Source: an uncultured Oscillospiraceae bacterium (GTDB lineage Bacteria; Bacillota; Clostridia; Oscillospirales; Oscillospiraceae). From it: a DNA stretch of 49,163 nt. A program made the translations under genes and the position numbers. The stretch is from positions 1 through 49,163 of the forward strand of contig CAJUQD010000020.1 of the NCBI GenBank assembly GCA_910588105.1, given 5' to 3'. The notes under the pieces are model-generated. The model had not been told where the DNA came from. It did no database searches and was given only the letters and a program-made list of their open reading frames with translations. This document shows, piece by piece, positions 17,170 through 25,163 of the stretch (positions within the stretch are counted from its first letter, which is position 1; every line of letters starts with the position of its first letter).

Positions 17170-19029
17170 TCACGACGGTTCAGCGTTTCCTAAACCGCAC
17201 TTCTCCGGAAAATACACCTGATACCAGATGAGGAAGGACAGCACGGTGTAAAGCTTGCGGTGGGTGCGTTCCCTGCCGGAGTAGTGCCGCTCCAGCAGAT
17301 CCAGCAGGTACTTCTGGTCGAAGAACTCCGCCACATAGCTCTGGGAGATCAGGTTCTTGGCCCAGTTATAATACTTCTCCTCCTGCAGCCATGCGATAAA
17401 GGGAACGGGGAAGCCCTTTTTATCCCGCTTTACCCAGTCCTCGGGGAGGAGGGGGACGGCGGCCACGCGCAGGGGGTACTTGGTCATGGTCTTGCCCCGC
17501 ATTTTCTGACTGCTGGGCACCCGCCGGGCCACCTCCCAGACCTCCCGGTCCAGGTAGGGAACCCGCAGCTCCAGGGAGTGGGCCATGGTCATGCGGTCAG
17601 CCTTGCGGAGGATGTCCAGCGGCTGCCACAGGTGGAGATCCAGGTACTGCATTTTGGTCAGATCGTCCGCCCCCTCAATGGCATCAAAGTAGGGCTGGGT
17701 GACGTCGTGCCAGGTGAGGGGGGAGCGGTAGGCGGGGGTAAGCGCCCGGTCCGCCTCGTCATTGCCGAAAATGAACGCCTGTCCCACAAAGGTCTGGTCA
17801 ATGGGCTTGGCCGCCTTGGTGAGAAAGCCCTGGCCGTGGAACCGGGGCAGCCCCGCCACGGCCTTGGCCACCGCTTTCCGCAGGGCCAGGGGGGTTTTGC
17901 GGTACAGGCGGTAGGGCTTGGTTGTGTGGTAGGTGATATAGCCGCCGAACAGTTCGTCCGCCCCCTCGCCGGACAGCACCACCTTTACATCCTTGGCCGC
18001 CAGCTGGGACAGAAAATACAGCGGCACGGTGGACAGGTTGGCGTTGGGCTCGTCGGCGTAGTACTGGATGGCGGGCAGGGCATCGAAAAACTCCTGGGCG
18101 GAGATGGTCTTGGAGATGTTGCGCAGCCCCAGCTCCCCACACAAGGCCTTGGCTTCGCCGGTCTCATCAAAATCCTTGTTGGCGAAGCCCACGGAGTAGG
18201 TCTTGTCCGGCCGGGACAGGGCGGCGATGACGCTGGAGTCGATGCCGCCGGACAGGAAGGAGCCCACCTCCACATCGCTGATCTGGTGGGCCTTGACGGA
18301 CTCTGCCACCACCTCCCGGATCTGTTTGGCCCGCTGTTCCAGGGGCATGGCTTCCGGCTGGAAGGAGAAGGAATGATAGGAGGCGAACTCGGTGTGCCCT
18401 TCCCGGTGGAGGAGATAGTGGCCGGGAAGCAGGCGGTATACCCCTTTAAAGAAGGATTCGTTGAGGGCGGAATACTGGAAGGTGAGGTAGAGCTTGAGCG
18501 CGTCCGGGTTGAGCTCCTTTTTAAAGCCGGGGTGGGGGAGGAAGCTTTTGCACTCCGAGCCGAAGAAGAACAGCTCCCCCATCTGGGCATAGTAGAAGGG
18601 CTTGATGCCGAAGGGGTCCCGTGCGCCGAACAGCTCCTGCTTTTCCCTGTCCCAGATGACGAAGGCGAACATGCCCCGCAGCTTTTTCAGCACCTCCGCC
18701 CCCCACTCCATGTAGCCGTGGAGTACCACCTCAGTGTCGCAGTCGGTGGCAAAGCTGTGGCCCAACCTGGTCAGCTCCTGCCGCAGCTCCCGGAAGTTAT
18801 AGGTCTCCCCGTTATAGGCGATGATATACCGCCCGTCGGGGCTGGCAATGGGCTGCCGCCCCTTTTCCAGGTCGATGATGGACAGCCGCCGGTGGGCGAT
18901 GCCGCAGCACCTGTCCACGTAATGGCCCTCGCCGTCGGGGCCCCGGTGGCGGATGGTGTCCCCCATGGCGTGGAGCGCCTTTTCGTCCGGGGGGGCGGAA
19001 CGGGTCACAAAGCCGGTAAAACCGCACAT
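17170..19029 (-). CDS. asnB: Asparagine synthetase (glutamine-hydrolysing)
   Basis: A 619-residue two-domain enzyme. The start is set by MCGFTGFVTR, since Cys2 is the N-terminal nucleophile of the class II glutaminase; the frame extends 15 codons further, but that would bury it. Glutaminase motifs: RHRGPDGEGHYVD, AHRRLSIIDLEKGRQPI and AYNGETYNFRELRQEL. The synthetase part has the ATP-binding SGGIDSSVIAAL (about 268-279) and SGEGADELFGGY (about 360). It makes asparagine from aspartate, glutamine and ATP. Related enzymes amidate peptidoglycan or other targets, but this length fits free asparagine synthesis. GGAGG lies 7 nt upstream. Confidence 0.93.
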   Translation of the reverse strand: MCGFTGFVTRSAPPDEKALHAMGDTIRHRGPDGEGHYVDRCCGIAHRRLSIIDLEKGRQPIASPDGRYIIAYNGETYNFRELRQELTRLGHSFATDCDTEVVLHGYMEWGAEVLKKLRGMFAFVIWDREKQELFGARDPFGIKPFYYAQMGELFFFGSECKSFLPHPGFKKELNPDALKLYLTFQYSALNESFFKGVYRLLPGHYLLHREGHTEFASYHSFSFQPEAMPLEQRAKQIREVVAESVKAHQISDVEVGSFLSGGIDSSVIAALSRPDKTYSVGFANKDFDETGEAKALCGELGLRNISKTISAQEFFDALPAIQYYADEPNANLSTVPLYFLSQLAAKDVKVVLSGEGADELFGGYITYHTTKPYRLYRKTPLALRKAVAKAVAGLPRFHGQGFLTKAAKPIDQTFVGQAFIFGNDEADRALTPAYRSPLTWHDVTQPYFDAIEGADDLTKMQYLDLHLWQPLDILRKADRMTMAHSLELRVPYLDREVWEVARRVPSSQKMRGKTMTKYPLRVAAVPLLPEDWVKRDKKGFPVPFIAWLQEEKYYNWAKNLISQSYVAEFFDQKYLLDLLERHYSGRERTHRKLYTVLSFLIWYQVYFPEKCGLGNAEPS

Positions 19030-19187
19030 ATTAAAATCCTCCAGTTCTGGGATCAGGTGGTCGCGTTTGCTCATTTTCTTAGGATAAAGCCTCCCGGCGG
19101 AAATGTCAACTGCCGGGAAAGAATCGGGGTGGAAAATTGTCCGAGGCTGTGGTATGATTAAACGAAAACAGACGGCGGAGGTTTTCC

Positions 19188-20546
19188 ATGTACAAGGAAC
19201 GGAAGAAGTATCTGCCCCCTGTGTGCGCCGCGCTGGGGCTGGCGCTGGAGCTGGGGGCGGCGTGGGCCTGCCTGGGGTTGGACCAGGGCACGGCGGCGGA
19301 CGGCGTGTGCGTTGCGGGCGTGCTGGCGCTGTTGAGCCTGGTCGCGCTGGCCCTGCTGCGCCTTGAGGGATATGGGTGGGACGCGCTGGGCATCATGCTG
19401 CTGCCGGTGGGGGCGGCCATGTTGGCCCGGGCGGTGTGCCTGGACTACGTCAGCCTGGATTATACCCAGTTTTTGAGCGAGTGGTACAGTTATTTCAAGG
19501 CCAACGGCGGCTTTGCCGCCATTGCGGGCAGCGTGGGGGACTACAACATGCCCTACCTCTATTTTATGGCGGCCATCTCCTATCTGGATGTGCCCGATCT
19601 ATACCTCATCAAGCTGTTCTCCATCCTGTGGGACGTGGGGCTGGCCTGGGGCTGCTTGCGGCTGGCGCGTTTCCTGACCAGGGAACGGCAGGGGAGCGCC
19701 GCTCCCCTGATGGCCTTTGGGGCCGCCCTGCTGCTGCCCACGGTGGTGCTCAACGGGGCCTACTGGGGCCAGTGCGACGCCATTTACGGCGCGCTGTGCG
19801 TCCACGCCGCCGCGTCGGCCCTAGACGGCAGGAACAAAGCCTCGGTGGCGCTGATGGGGGTAGCCTTTGCCTTCAAACTCCAGAGTATTTTTGTGCTCCC
19901 CTTGTGGGGGGTGCTGTGGCTGGCGGGGAAGGTGAGGTTCCGGGAGCTGTGGATGTTCCCCCTGGCTTATCTGGCCATGATTGCCCCGGCCCTGGCCCTG
20001 GGCAAGCCGCTGGGCGATATTGTGGGGGTGTATTTCAAACAGATGGGGGAGTATTCCCGGCTGACCCTCAACGCCCCGTCGGTCTACCAGTTTATCCCAT
20101 ACAAACTGCCGCTGGACGAGCAGATGGCGTCCAGCCTGGGCATTCTGGCGGCGGGGGCGCTGGTGCTGGCCCTGCTGGTGCTGGGCTTCCGGCTGAGGGG
20201 ACGGCTGGATCGGGACACGGTTATGGCCGCGGCGATGGTTTTGTGCGTGGGCGTGCCCTTTTTGCTGCCCCACATGCACGAGCGGTACTTTTTCCTGGCA
20301 GACGTATTTACCCTGTGCTGGGCCTGCGCGGACCGGCGGCGGGCCCCGGCGGCTGTGCTGGTGTGCGGCTCGTCCCTGGCCAGCTACTGCGTATACCTGC
20401 GGCTGAAGTATAATTGCGTGGTGCGCCTGGGCGGGGGCGTGTTTGTGATGGGGCTGGAGGCGCTGGCAATGCTGGCGGCGTTTGCGCTCGCCCTTTGGGC
20501 GCTGGCGGAGGGAGTACGGAAACTGACAAAGGAGGAGCGCGCATGA
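19188..20546 (+). CDS. Gpi18-like polytopic glycosyltransferase (GT-C type)
   Basis: A 452-residue protein with about ten hydrophobic segments. Three conserved motifs place it with Gpi18-like mannosyltransferase-related membrane proteins: NGAYWGQCDAIYGALC (about 186-201), FAFKLQSIFVLPLWG (about 225-239) and LPHMHERYFFLADVFTLCWA (about 361-380). These enzymes use lipid-linked sugars on the outer face of the membrane. Sugar and acceptor are unknown. GGAGG precedes the ATG by 6 nt. TATGAT at 19153-19158 is the probable -10, with a weak TGGAAA -35. The stop overlaps the exonuclease start by 4 nt. Confidence 0.82.
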   Translation: MYKERKKYLPPVCAALGLALELGAAWACLGLDQGTAADGVCVAGVLALLSLVALALLRLEGYGWDALGIMLLPVGAAMLARAVCLDYVSLDYTQFLSEWYSYFKANGGFAAIAGSVGDYNMPYLYFMAAISYLDVPDLYLIKLFSILWDVGLAWGCLRLARFLTRERQGSAAPLMAFGAALLLPTVVLNGAYWGQCDAIYGALCVHAAASALDGRNKASVALMGVAFAFKLQSIFVLPLWGVLWLAGKVRFRELWMFPLAYLAMIAPALALGKPLGDIVGVYFKQMGEYSRLTLNAPSVYQFIPYKLPLDEQMASSLGILAAGALVLALLVLGFRLRGRLDRDTVMAAAMVLCVGVPFLLPHMHERYFFLADVFTLCWACADRRRAPAAVLVCGSSLASYCVYLRLKYNCVVRLGGGVFVMGLEALAMLAAFALALWALAEGVRKLTKEERA

Positions 20547-21295
20547 AATTCGTGTCCTGGAATGTAAACGGCCTGCGGGCCTGCCTGAAAAAGGGGTTTG
20601 CGGAGTCTATGCTGGGGCTGGACGCCGACTTTATCTGCCTACAGGAGACCAAGATGGAGCGGGGGCAGGCGGAGGTGGCCCTTCCCGGCTACCATGAATT
20701 CTGGAATTCGGCGGACAAGAAGGGGTACTCCGGCACCGCCATTTTTGCCCGGGAGGAGCCCTTGTCCGCCGCCTATGGCATGGACCTGGACAGGCACGAC
20801 CACGAGGGGCGGCTCATCACCCTGGAATACCCGGAGTTTTGGCTGGTGGACTGCTATACCCCCAATGCCCAGAACGAACTGGCCCGGTTGGGCTACCGCC
20901 TGGAGTGGGAGGACGACCTGCTGGACTATCTCAAAAGCCTGGACAGGACCAAGCCGGTAATATACTGCGGTGACCTGAACGTGGCCCACCGGGAGATCGA
21001 CCTGAAAAACCCAAAAACCAACCGGGGAAACGCGGGCTTTTCCGACGAGGAGCGCGCCGCGATGACCCGCCTGCTTTCCTCCGGCTTCACCGATACCTTC
21101 CGCCTGCTCCATCCGAAGGAGGAAGGGGCCTATTCCTGGTGGAGCTACCGCTTCAAGGCCAGGGAAAAGAACGCGGGGTGGCGCATCGATTACTTCATCG
21201 TATCCGACCGGCTGGGGGGCCAAGTGGCCCAGGCATCCATCCACCCGGATATCCAGGGCAGCGACCACTGCCCGGTGTCCCTTGTTTTGAAATAG
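20543..21295 (+). CDS. exoA: Exodeoxyribonuclease III / AP endonuclease
   Basis: A 250-residue member of the ExoIII family (EEP fold). It opens MKFVSWNVNGLRACLKKGF. CLQETKMERG carries the metal-ligand glutamate (about 34), CYTPNA and IYCGDLNVAHREIDLKNPK (about 146-152) the catalytic Asp/Asn, and GWRIDYFIVSDRL and GSDHCPVSLVL (about 240-250) the final Asp-His. It cuts DNA 5' to abasic sites in base excision repair. GGAGGAGCG precedes the ATG, which overlaps the upstream stop (ATGA), so it is coupled to the membrane glycosyltransferase without clear functional logic. Confidence 0.95.
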   Translation: MKFVSWNVNGLRACLKKGFAESMLGLDADFICLQETKMERGQAEVALPGYHEFWNSADKKGYSGTAIFAREEPLSAAYGMDLDRHDHEGRLITLEYPEFWLVDCYTPNAQNELARLGYRLEWEDDLLDYLKSLDRTKPVIYCGDLNVAHREIDLKNPKTNRGNAGFSDEERAAMTRLLSSGFTDTFRLLHPKEEGAYSWWSYRFKAREKNAGWRIDYFIVSDRLGGQVAQASIHPDIQGSDHCPVSLVLK

Positions 21296-21364
21296 TTTCC
21301 AATGAAAAGATCGGCTCTTTCGCAAAAAAACGGGCAAGCTAATGGGGCGAAGGAGTGATGAGTT

Positions 21365-21544
21365 ATGAGAATGGACAAAAAAGCGGTTCTGCCCATCGCC
21401 GGTGCTACCATGGCCGCCGGGGCGGCTATCGGCCTGATGATGATGCCCAAGAAGAAAAAGCACTCCGCCCAGAAGGCGGCGGGCCGGGCCATCAAGGCCG
21501 TGGGCGAGGTCGTGGAGCATTTCAACGGTTCGTTCAAGATGTGA
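21365..21544 (+). CDS. Small basic hypothetical protein (59 aa)
   Basis: The 59-residue product opens MRMDKKAVLPIAGATMAAGA. An Ala/Gly/Met-rich hydrophobic stretch (about 8-27) is followed by PKKKKHSAQKAAGRAIKAVG, a strongly basic, amphipathic tail. It could be membrane-associated with a DNA- or lipid-binding tail, by composition only; no family is recognised. AAGGAG lies 9 nt before the ATG at 21365. The ATG at 21371 is less well spaced. A strong terminator directly follows the stop, which supports a real gene. Confidence 0.65.
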   Translation: MRMDKKAVLPIAGATMAAGAAIGLMMMPKKKKHSAQKAAGRAIKAVGEVVEHFNGSFKM

Positions 21545-21578
21545 GAAACGCCCCGCCGGAAGTCCGGCGGGGCGTTTC
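21545..21578. terminator. Convergent terminator
   Basis: A perfect 15-bp stem (21545-21559 with 21564-21578) with an AAGT loop overlaps the stop of the minus-strand SLOG gene. Confidence 0.85.
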
Positions 21579-22113
21579 ATATGGCAAAGCGGACGGCGGC
21601 GTCTGGCCGTGCGGGATCCAGCAGGAGAATCTCCCGCTTTTTGTCCATAGCGTAGTTCAGGGTGTACTGGGTGCCCCCCGGCGTCCCATCAAACACTGCC
21701 AGCACCGCGGCGGAACGGTCCACCATATAGCGGTCCCGGCGGAGCATACAATAGCGGTCATAGTTCTGTTGTACCACCGTTTCCAGGTCGCAGGCGTTCA
21801 GGATGGCGCGCCAGCGGCGGCGCAGCCCCTCCGGCCATTTTTGGGCCTGGGTGGGGCAGGGAACCGCCCCTTCCACCGTCACATCCGGGAATCGGCCCCG
21901 AAGCTCCAGCGCCGCTTCGGCGAAATACAGGTCACAGCCCATAGCCATGCCGGAGATAAAATGCCGGAACCCCCGGCGGTACAGCCCGTCCAGCTCCCGG
22001 GCCAGACTGCGCTTGACGGCCAGGCACCGGGGGTCGCCCTCGTCCAGCCCCCAGGGCAGCTTATCCGGCCTGTGGCCGGTGAAACAGCAGGTCTGCGTTA
22101 TGTCCGGCGCCAC
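21577..22113 (-). CDS. SLOG-family protein (DUF1273/YoqJ-like)
   Basis: From the GTG at 22113 the protein has 178 residues. It opens with the signature QTCCFTGHRPDKLPWG, and FRHFISGMAMGCDLYFAEAA and DGTPGGTQYTLNYA follow, matching the DUF1273 branch of SLOG Rossmann proteins (YpsA/YoqJ). These are thought to bind nucleotides or nucleotide-like ligands; some are phage-linked, but no phage genes are near. GAGGGGGGAG lies 5 nt upstream of the GTG. Upstream codons in the same frame are unlike any protein and cross the promoter and the riboswitch on the other strand, so I reject a longer start. Confidence 0.85.
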   Translation of the reverse strand: MAPDITQTCCFTGHRPDKLPWGLDEGDPRCLAVKRSLARELDGLYRRGFRHFISGMAMGCDLYFAEAALELRGRFPDVTVEGAVPCPTQAQKWPEGLRRRWRAILNACDLETVVQQNYDRYCMLRRDRYMVDRSAAVLAVFDGTPGGTQYTLNYAMDKKREILLLDPARPDAAVRFAI

Positions 22114-22145
22114 GGCGCTCCCCCCTCTGGTTGATATTTGATACA

Positions 22146-22175
22146 ATTGTACTATAATGAACCGGGGCTTGTCAA
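22146..22175 (-). promoter_or_regulatory. Promoter of the SLOG gene
   Basis: On the minus strand, a perfect TTGACA (22175-22170), 18 bp, and TACAAT (22151-22146), about 32 nt before the GTG start. Confidence 0.65.
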
Positions 22176-22229
22176 GGGGAAATGGAACGTCAGTTTTAAA
22201 AACGCCGGTGGGGATGGATAAAAAAGGGC

Positions 22230-22258
22230 TTGCAATTTTGTTCCGGCCAGAGTATAAT
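22230..22258 (+). promoter_or_regulatory. Promoter of the riboswitch-ribU transcript
   Basis: TTGCAA (22230-22235), a 17-bp spacer and a perfect TATAAT (22253-22258), 24 nt before the riboswitch. Confidence 0.78.
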
Positions 22259-22282
22259 AGCCCAGGAAACAATTGAATGAAT

Positions 22283-22393
22283 GTCTTCAGGGCGGGGTGA
22301 AATTCCCCACTGGCGGTACAGTCCGCGACCCGCGCAAGCGGTTGACCCGGTGAAACTCCGGGACCAACGGTCAAAGTCCGGATGGAAGAAGAC
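22283..22393 (+). ncRNA. FMN riboswitch (RFN element)
   Basis: The closing stem P1 pairs GTCTTC (22283-22288) with GAAGAC (22388-22393). Inside it are the invariant segments AGGGCGGGGTGAAATTCCCC, CTGGCGGTACAGTCC, CCGCGACCCG and GGACCAACGGTCAAAGTCCG with GGATGGAAGAAG. Together these are diagnostic of the FMN aptamer. FMN binding should shut down expression of the riboflavin transporter downstream. Confidence 0.97.
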
Positions 22394-22418
22394 GCGTGAC
22401 CCCTCTTGAGGTAGTGTC

Positions 22419-22446
22419 GCGCCTGGAAGACAGTCTTTTCAGGCGT
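22419..22446 (+). terminator. Riboswitch expression-platform terminator
   Basis: CGCCTG and CAGGCG with pairing between them (about 10 bp with G-U pairs) form a hairpin followed by GTTTCACAC. It lies between the aptamer and the ribU ribosome site, as expected for transcriptional control, though the T-tract is weak. Confidence 0.6.
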
Positions 22447-22472
22447 TTCACACTATTTCAGGAGGTATTTTT

Positions 22473-23195
22473 ATGTTGGAAAATCTGTCAAAGCTGTGGG
22501 GAGCGGTGCAGGACAATGTGATGTTCCTGCTGATGAGCCTGGCGGTGTTCGTGGGCGTTTTTGCCCTGGCCCTGGCGCTGGAGAAGCTGTGGCTCAAGCC
22601 GGAGAAGCAGTCCCCTGCCCGTCGGGCGGCCTATGTGGGCATTTTTGCGGCCATCGCCGCGTTGCTCATGTACATCGAATTCCCTCTTCCCTTTGCCCCC
22701 GGCTTTTACGAGCTGGATTTCAGCGAGATCCCGGTTCTCATTTGCTCCTTCTCTCTGGGCCCGGTTTCCGGGGTGGTGTGCGAGTTCATCAAGGAGCTTC
22801 TGAAGCTGTTCCTCAAGGGTACCTCCACCGCTTTTGTGGGTGACCTGGCCAATTTTGTGGTGGGGTGCTCCTTCATTCTCCCCGCCTCGGTGGTGTATTT
22901 TGCCCAGAAGACCAAGATCGGCGCCATTGTGGGTATGGGGGTGGGCACCGCCGTGATGACCATTTTCGGCAGCCTGTTCAACGCCGTCTACCTGATCCCC
23001 GCCTTTTCCGTGCTGTTCGATAAGCCGCTGGAGGTTATCATCGGTATGGGTACCGACATCAACCCAGCCATCGTCAGCGTCAACACCTTGGTGCTGTTCG
23101 CCGTGGTGCCCTTCAACCTGCTCAAAGGCGTGGTAGTATCGGTCATCACCTTCTTCCTGTACAAGCATATTGAACGCCTGCTGCGCATGAAATAG
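22473..23195 (+). CDS. ribU: Riboflavin ECF transporter S component
   Basis: A 240-residue membrane protein. The typical RibU core starts about residue 50 with RRAAYVGIFAAIAALLMYIE, followed by FPLPFAPGFYELDFSEIPVL (about 70-89). GPVSGVVCEFIKELLKLFLK and STAFVGDLANFVVG are family-conserved. An extra N-terminal hydrophobic segment (about 12-38) makes it longer than the usual 190-200 residues. It binds riboflavin and works with the EcfA/A'/T energising module, which is not in this window. The FMN riboswitch in its leader confirms the substrate. GGAGG precedes the ATG. Confidence 0.94.
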   Translation: MLENLSKLWGAVQDNVMFLLMSLAVFVGVFALALALEKLWLKPEKQSPARRAAYVGIFAAIAALLMYIEFPLPFAPGFYELDFSEIPVLICSFSLGPVSGVVCEFIKELLKLFLKGTSTAFVGDLANFVVGCSFILPASVVYFAQKTKIGAIVGMGVGTAVMTIFGSLFNAVYLIPAFSVLFDKPLEVIIGMGTDINPAIVSVNTLVLFAVVPFNLLKGVVVSVITFFLYKHIERLLRMK

Positions 23196-23256
23196 CACGA
23201 TTCCCCTGGCTGTCGCTGCTTTTTACCCGGCCTATCCTCCCCTCCCCGGAAAGCCA

Positions 23257-23286
23257 GGCATATTCCCCGGCTTATCCCCATACACA
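23257..23286 (+). promoter_or_regulatory. Sigma-E-type promoter of spoIVA
   Basis: GGCATATT (23257-23264) and CATACACA (23279-23286) are 14 bp apart. Both boxes and the spacing match the mother-cell sigma-E consensus (about KMATATT, 14 bp, CATACANT). The boxes lie 33 nt before the spoIVA start, and spoIVA is a sigma-E-dependent gene in Bacillus. Confidence 0.8.
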
Positions 23287-23318
23287 TGGAATTGAGTATG
23301 CGTGAGGAGGGTTCTGCT

Positions 23319-24794
23319 TTGGAAAACAAACTGTATGAGGATATCGCCCAGCGCACCCAGGGCGACATCTATATCGGCGTGGTGGGCCCCGTGCGCACCG
23401 GGAAATCCACATTCATCAAGCGGTTTATGGAGACCCTGGTGCTGCCCAAGATTGAAAACAGCTTTATTCGGGATCGGGCCCGGGACGAGCTGCCACAGAG
23501 CGGTTCGGGCCGGGTGGTGATGACCGCCGAACCAAAATTTGTCCCCGAAGATGCGGTAGAGATGGCCATGGAGGACGGCGGGGTGTTTTCCGTCCGGCTC
23601 ATCGACTGTGTGGGATACATGGTGCCCAGCGCCCTGGGGCAGATGGACGGTGAGCAGCCCCGGATGGTCACCACCCCCTGGTTCGACCACGAGATTCCCA
23701 TGACCCAGGCGGCAGAGTACGGAACCCAGAAGGTCATCACCGACCACTCCACCATCGGCATCGTGGTGACCACCGACGGCTCAGTCACCGACATTCCCCG
23801 AGAGGACTATTTGGAGGCGGAGGAGCGGGTCATCAGTGAACTGAAGGGACTGGGCAAGCCCTTTATGGTGCTGCTCAACTCCGCCCAGCCCTATGGGGAG
23901 CGGGCCCAGACCCTCCAGGCGGACATCGCCGAGCGGTACGATGTGACCTGCCTTGCCGCCAACTGCCTCACCCTGGACGAGGGGGCGGTGAGCGAGATCA
24001 TCCGGGCGGTGCTCCACGAGTTCCCCCTGAAGCAGATGGACCTGTTCCTGCCCCCCTGGGTGGATGTGCTGCCCTTCGACCACCCCATCAAGAGTGGGCT
24101 GTATGCCATGATCCGGGAGGAGACAGCGGGCCTGATGCGCCTGCGGGACGCGGAGGGCGCGGTGCTGGCCATGGGCGACCGGGAGGAGGTCAGCTCCGCC
24201 GTCCTCAACCGCATGGATATGGGCAGCGGGGTGGTGACCGCCACCCTGGAGCTGCCCCGGGGGCTGTTCTACTCCACCGTGTCTGAGCGGTGCGGGCTGG
24301 AAATACGGGACGACGGCGACCTCATCGACCAGCTCACCCAGATGGCCGCCATGAAGCGCAGCTACGAGAAGGTGGAGGGGGCGCTGCGCCAGGTGGAGGC
24401 CACCGGCTACGGCATCGTCATGCCAGACCCGGAGGAGATGACCCTGGAGGAGCCGGAGATCGTCAAGCAGGGGGGACGGTACGGCGTACGGCTCAAGGCG
24501 TCCGCGCCGTCTATTCACATGATGCGGGCAGATATCCGGGCAGAGGTATCCCCCATTATGGGCACTGAGAAGCAGTCGGAGGAGATGGTGGACTATCTGC
24601 TGCGGCAGTTTGAGGGGGATACAGGGAAGATCTGGGATTCCAACATTTTCGGCCGTTCCTTCCACGAGCTGGTGGGGGAGGATTTGAACGGCAAGCTCAA
24701 GCGGATGCCCGAGGAGGCCCGGGAAAAGCTGCGGGAGACCCTCCAGAGGATCATCAACGAGGGGTCCGGGGGGCTGATCTGCATTATATTGTGA
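23319..24794 (+). CDS. spoIVA: Stage IV sporulation protein A
   Basis: SpoIVA is the ATPase that polymerises on the forespore surface as the base layer of the spore coat, in the mother cell. From the TTG at 23319 the protein is 491 residues, essentially the family length. It reads MENKLYEDIAQRTQGDIYIG, then GVVGPVRTGKSTFIKRFME with the Walker A, and MTAEPKFVPEDAVEM. The N-terminal GTPase-like domain (1-240), middle domain and C-terminal region ending INEGSGGLICIIL are all present. The TTG has GAGGAGGG 6 nt upstream; an ATG at 23286 sits inside the promoter, so the TTG start is favoured. Confidence 0.95.
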   Translation: MENKLYEDIAQRTQGDIYIGVVGPVRTGKSTFIKRFMETLVLPKIENSFIRDRARDELPQSGSGRVVMTAEPKFVPEDAVEMAMEDGGVFSVRLIDCVGYMVPSALGQMDGEQPRMVTTPWFDHEIPMTQAAEYGTQKVITDHSTIGIVVTTDGSVTDIPREDYLEAEERVISELKGLGKPFMVLLNSAQPYGERAQTLQADIAERYDVTCLAANCLTLDEGAVSEIIRAVLHEFPLKQMDLFLPPWVDVLPFDHPIKSGLYAMIREETAGLMRLRDAEGAVLAMGDREEVSSAVLNRMDMGSGVVTATLELPRGLFYSTVSERCGLEIRDDGDLIDQLTQMAAMKRSYEKVEGALRQVEATGYGIVMPDPEEMTLEEPEIVKQGGRYGVRLKASAPSIHMMRADIRAEVSPIMGTEKQSEEMVDYLLRQFEGDTGKIWDSNIFGRSFHELVGEDLNGKLKRMPEEAREKLRETLQRIINEGSGGLICIIL

Positions 24795-24801
24795 AATACG
24801 A

Positions 24802-24831
24802 GGGAACCTGGACCAGACCGCCCAGGTTCCC
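24802..24831 (+). terminator. Intrinsic terminator of spoIVA
   Basis: A 10-bp stem GGGAACCTGG (24802-24811 with 24822-24831) is followed by TTTTCTT. Confidence 0.88.
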
Positions 24832-24845
24832 TTTTCTTAAAAGGA

Positions 24846-25022
24846 TTGCGTTTTACGAGAAAGTGTGGTAAGCCGGGGACAGAAGACCCCGAAAGCCCCG
24901 GCCAGCCGGCCATTCCTCCCGTTACGCCCATCACCCCTCCCGAAGTGGAAATAGACAGCCCGGACGTGCCCCTGGGCGGCCTGACTGAATTAGACGGCCC
25001 TGGTGGGCAAAACGAACGATGA
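24846..25022 (+). pseudogene. Fragment of a proline-rich surface protein
   Basis: One open frame reads KPGTEDPESPGQPAIPPVTP, then PPEVEIDSPDVPLGGLTELD, and stops at 25022. Pro/Glu/Asp-rich linkers of this kind, closing with a DxPLG motif, are typical near the C-terminus of large Clostridia surface proteins just before a cell-wall anchor or S-layer homology domains. There is no ribosome site or signal peptide, and the length is far too short, so this is read as a remnant. The following stretch 25023-25163 holds no gene I can support. A second frame (LDNAGEVLAQFFEKTDEIP) near 25030-25105 has no recognised match. Confidence 0.5.
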
Positions 25023-25163
25023 GATACTGGACAACGCCGGCGAAGTATTGGCCCAGTTCTTTGAAAAAACGGACGAAATTCCAGATGGAGGCTGCGCGGC
25101 GTGAGAGGCCTGCCGTTGATTGGCGCGCATAGAGCAAGGCCCCGGGGATTTCCCGGGGCCTTG

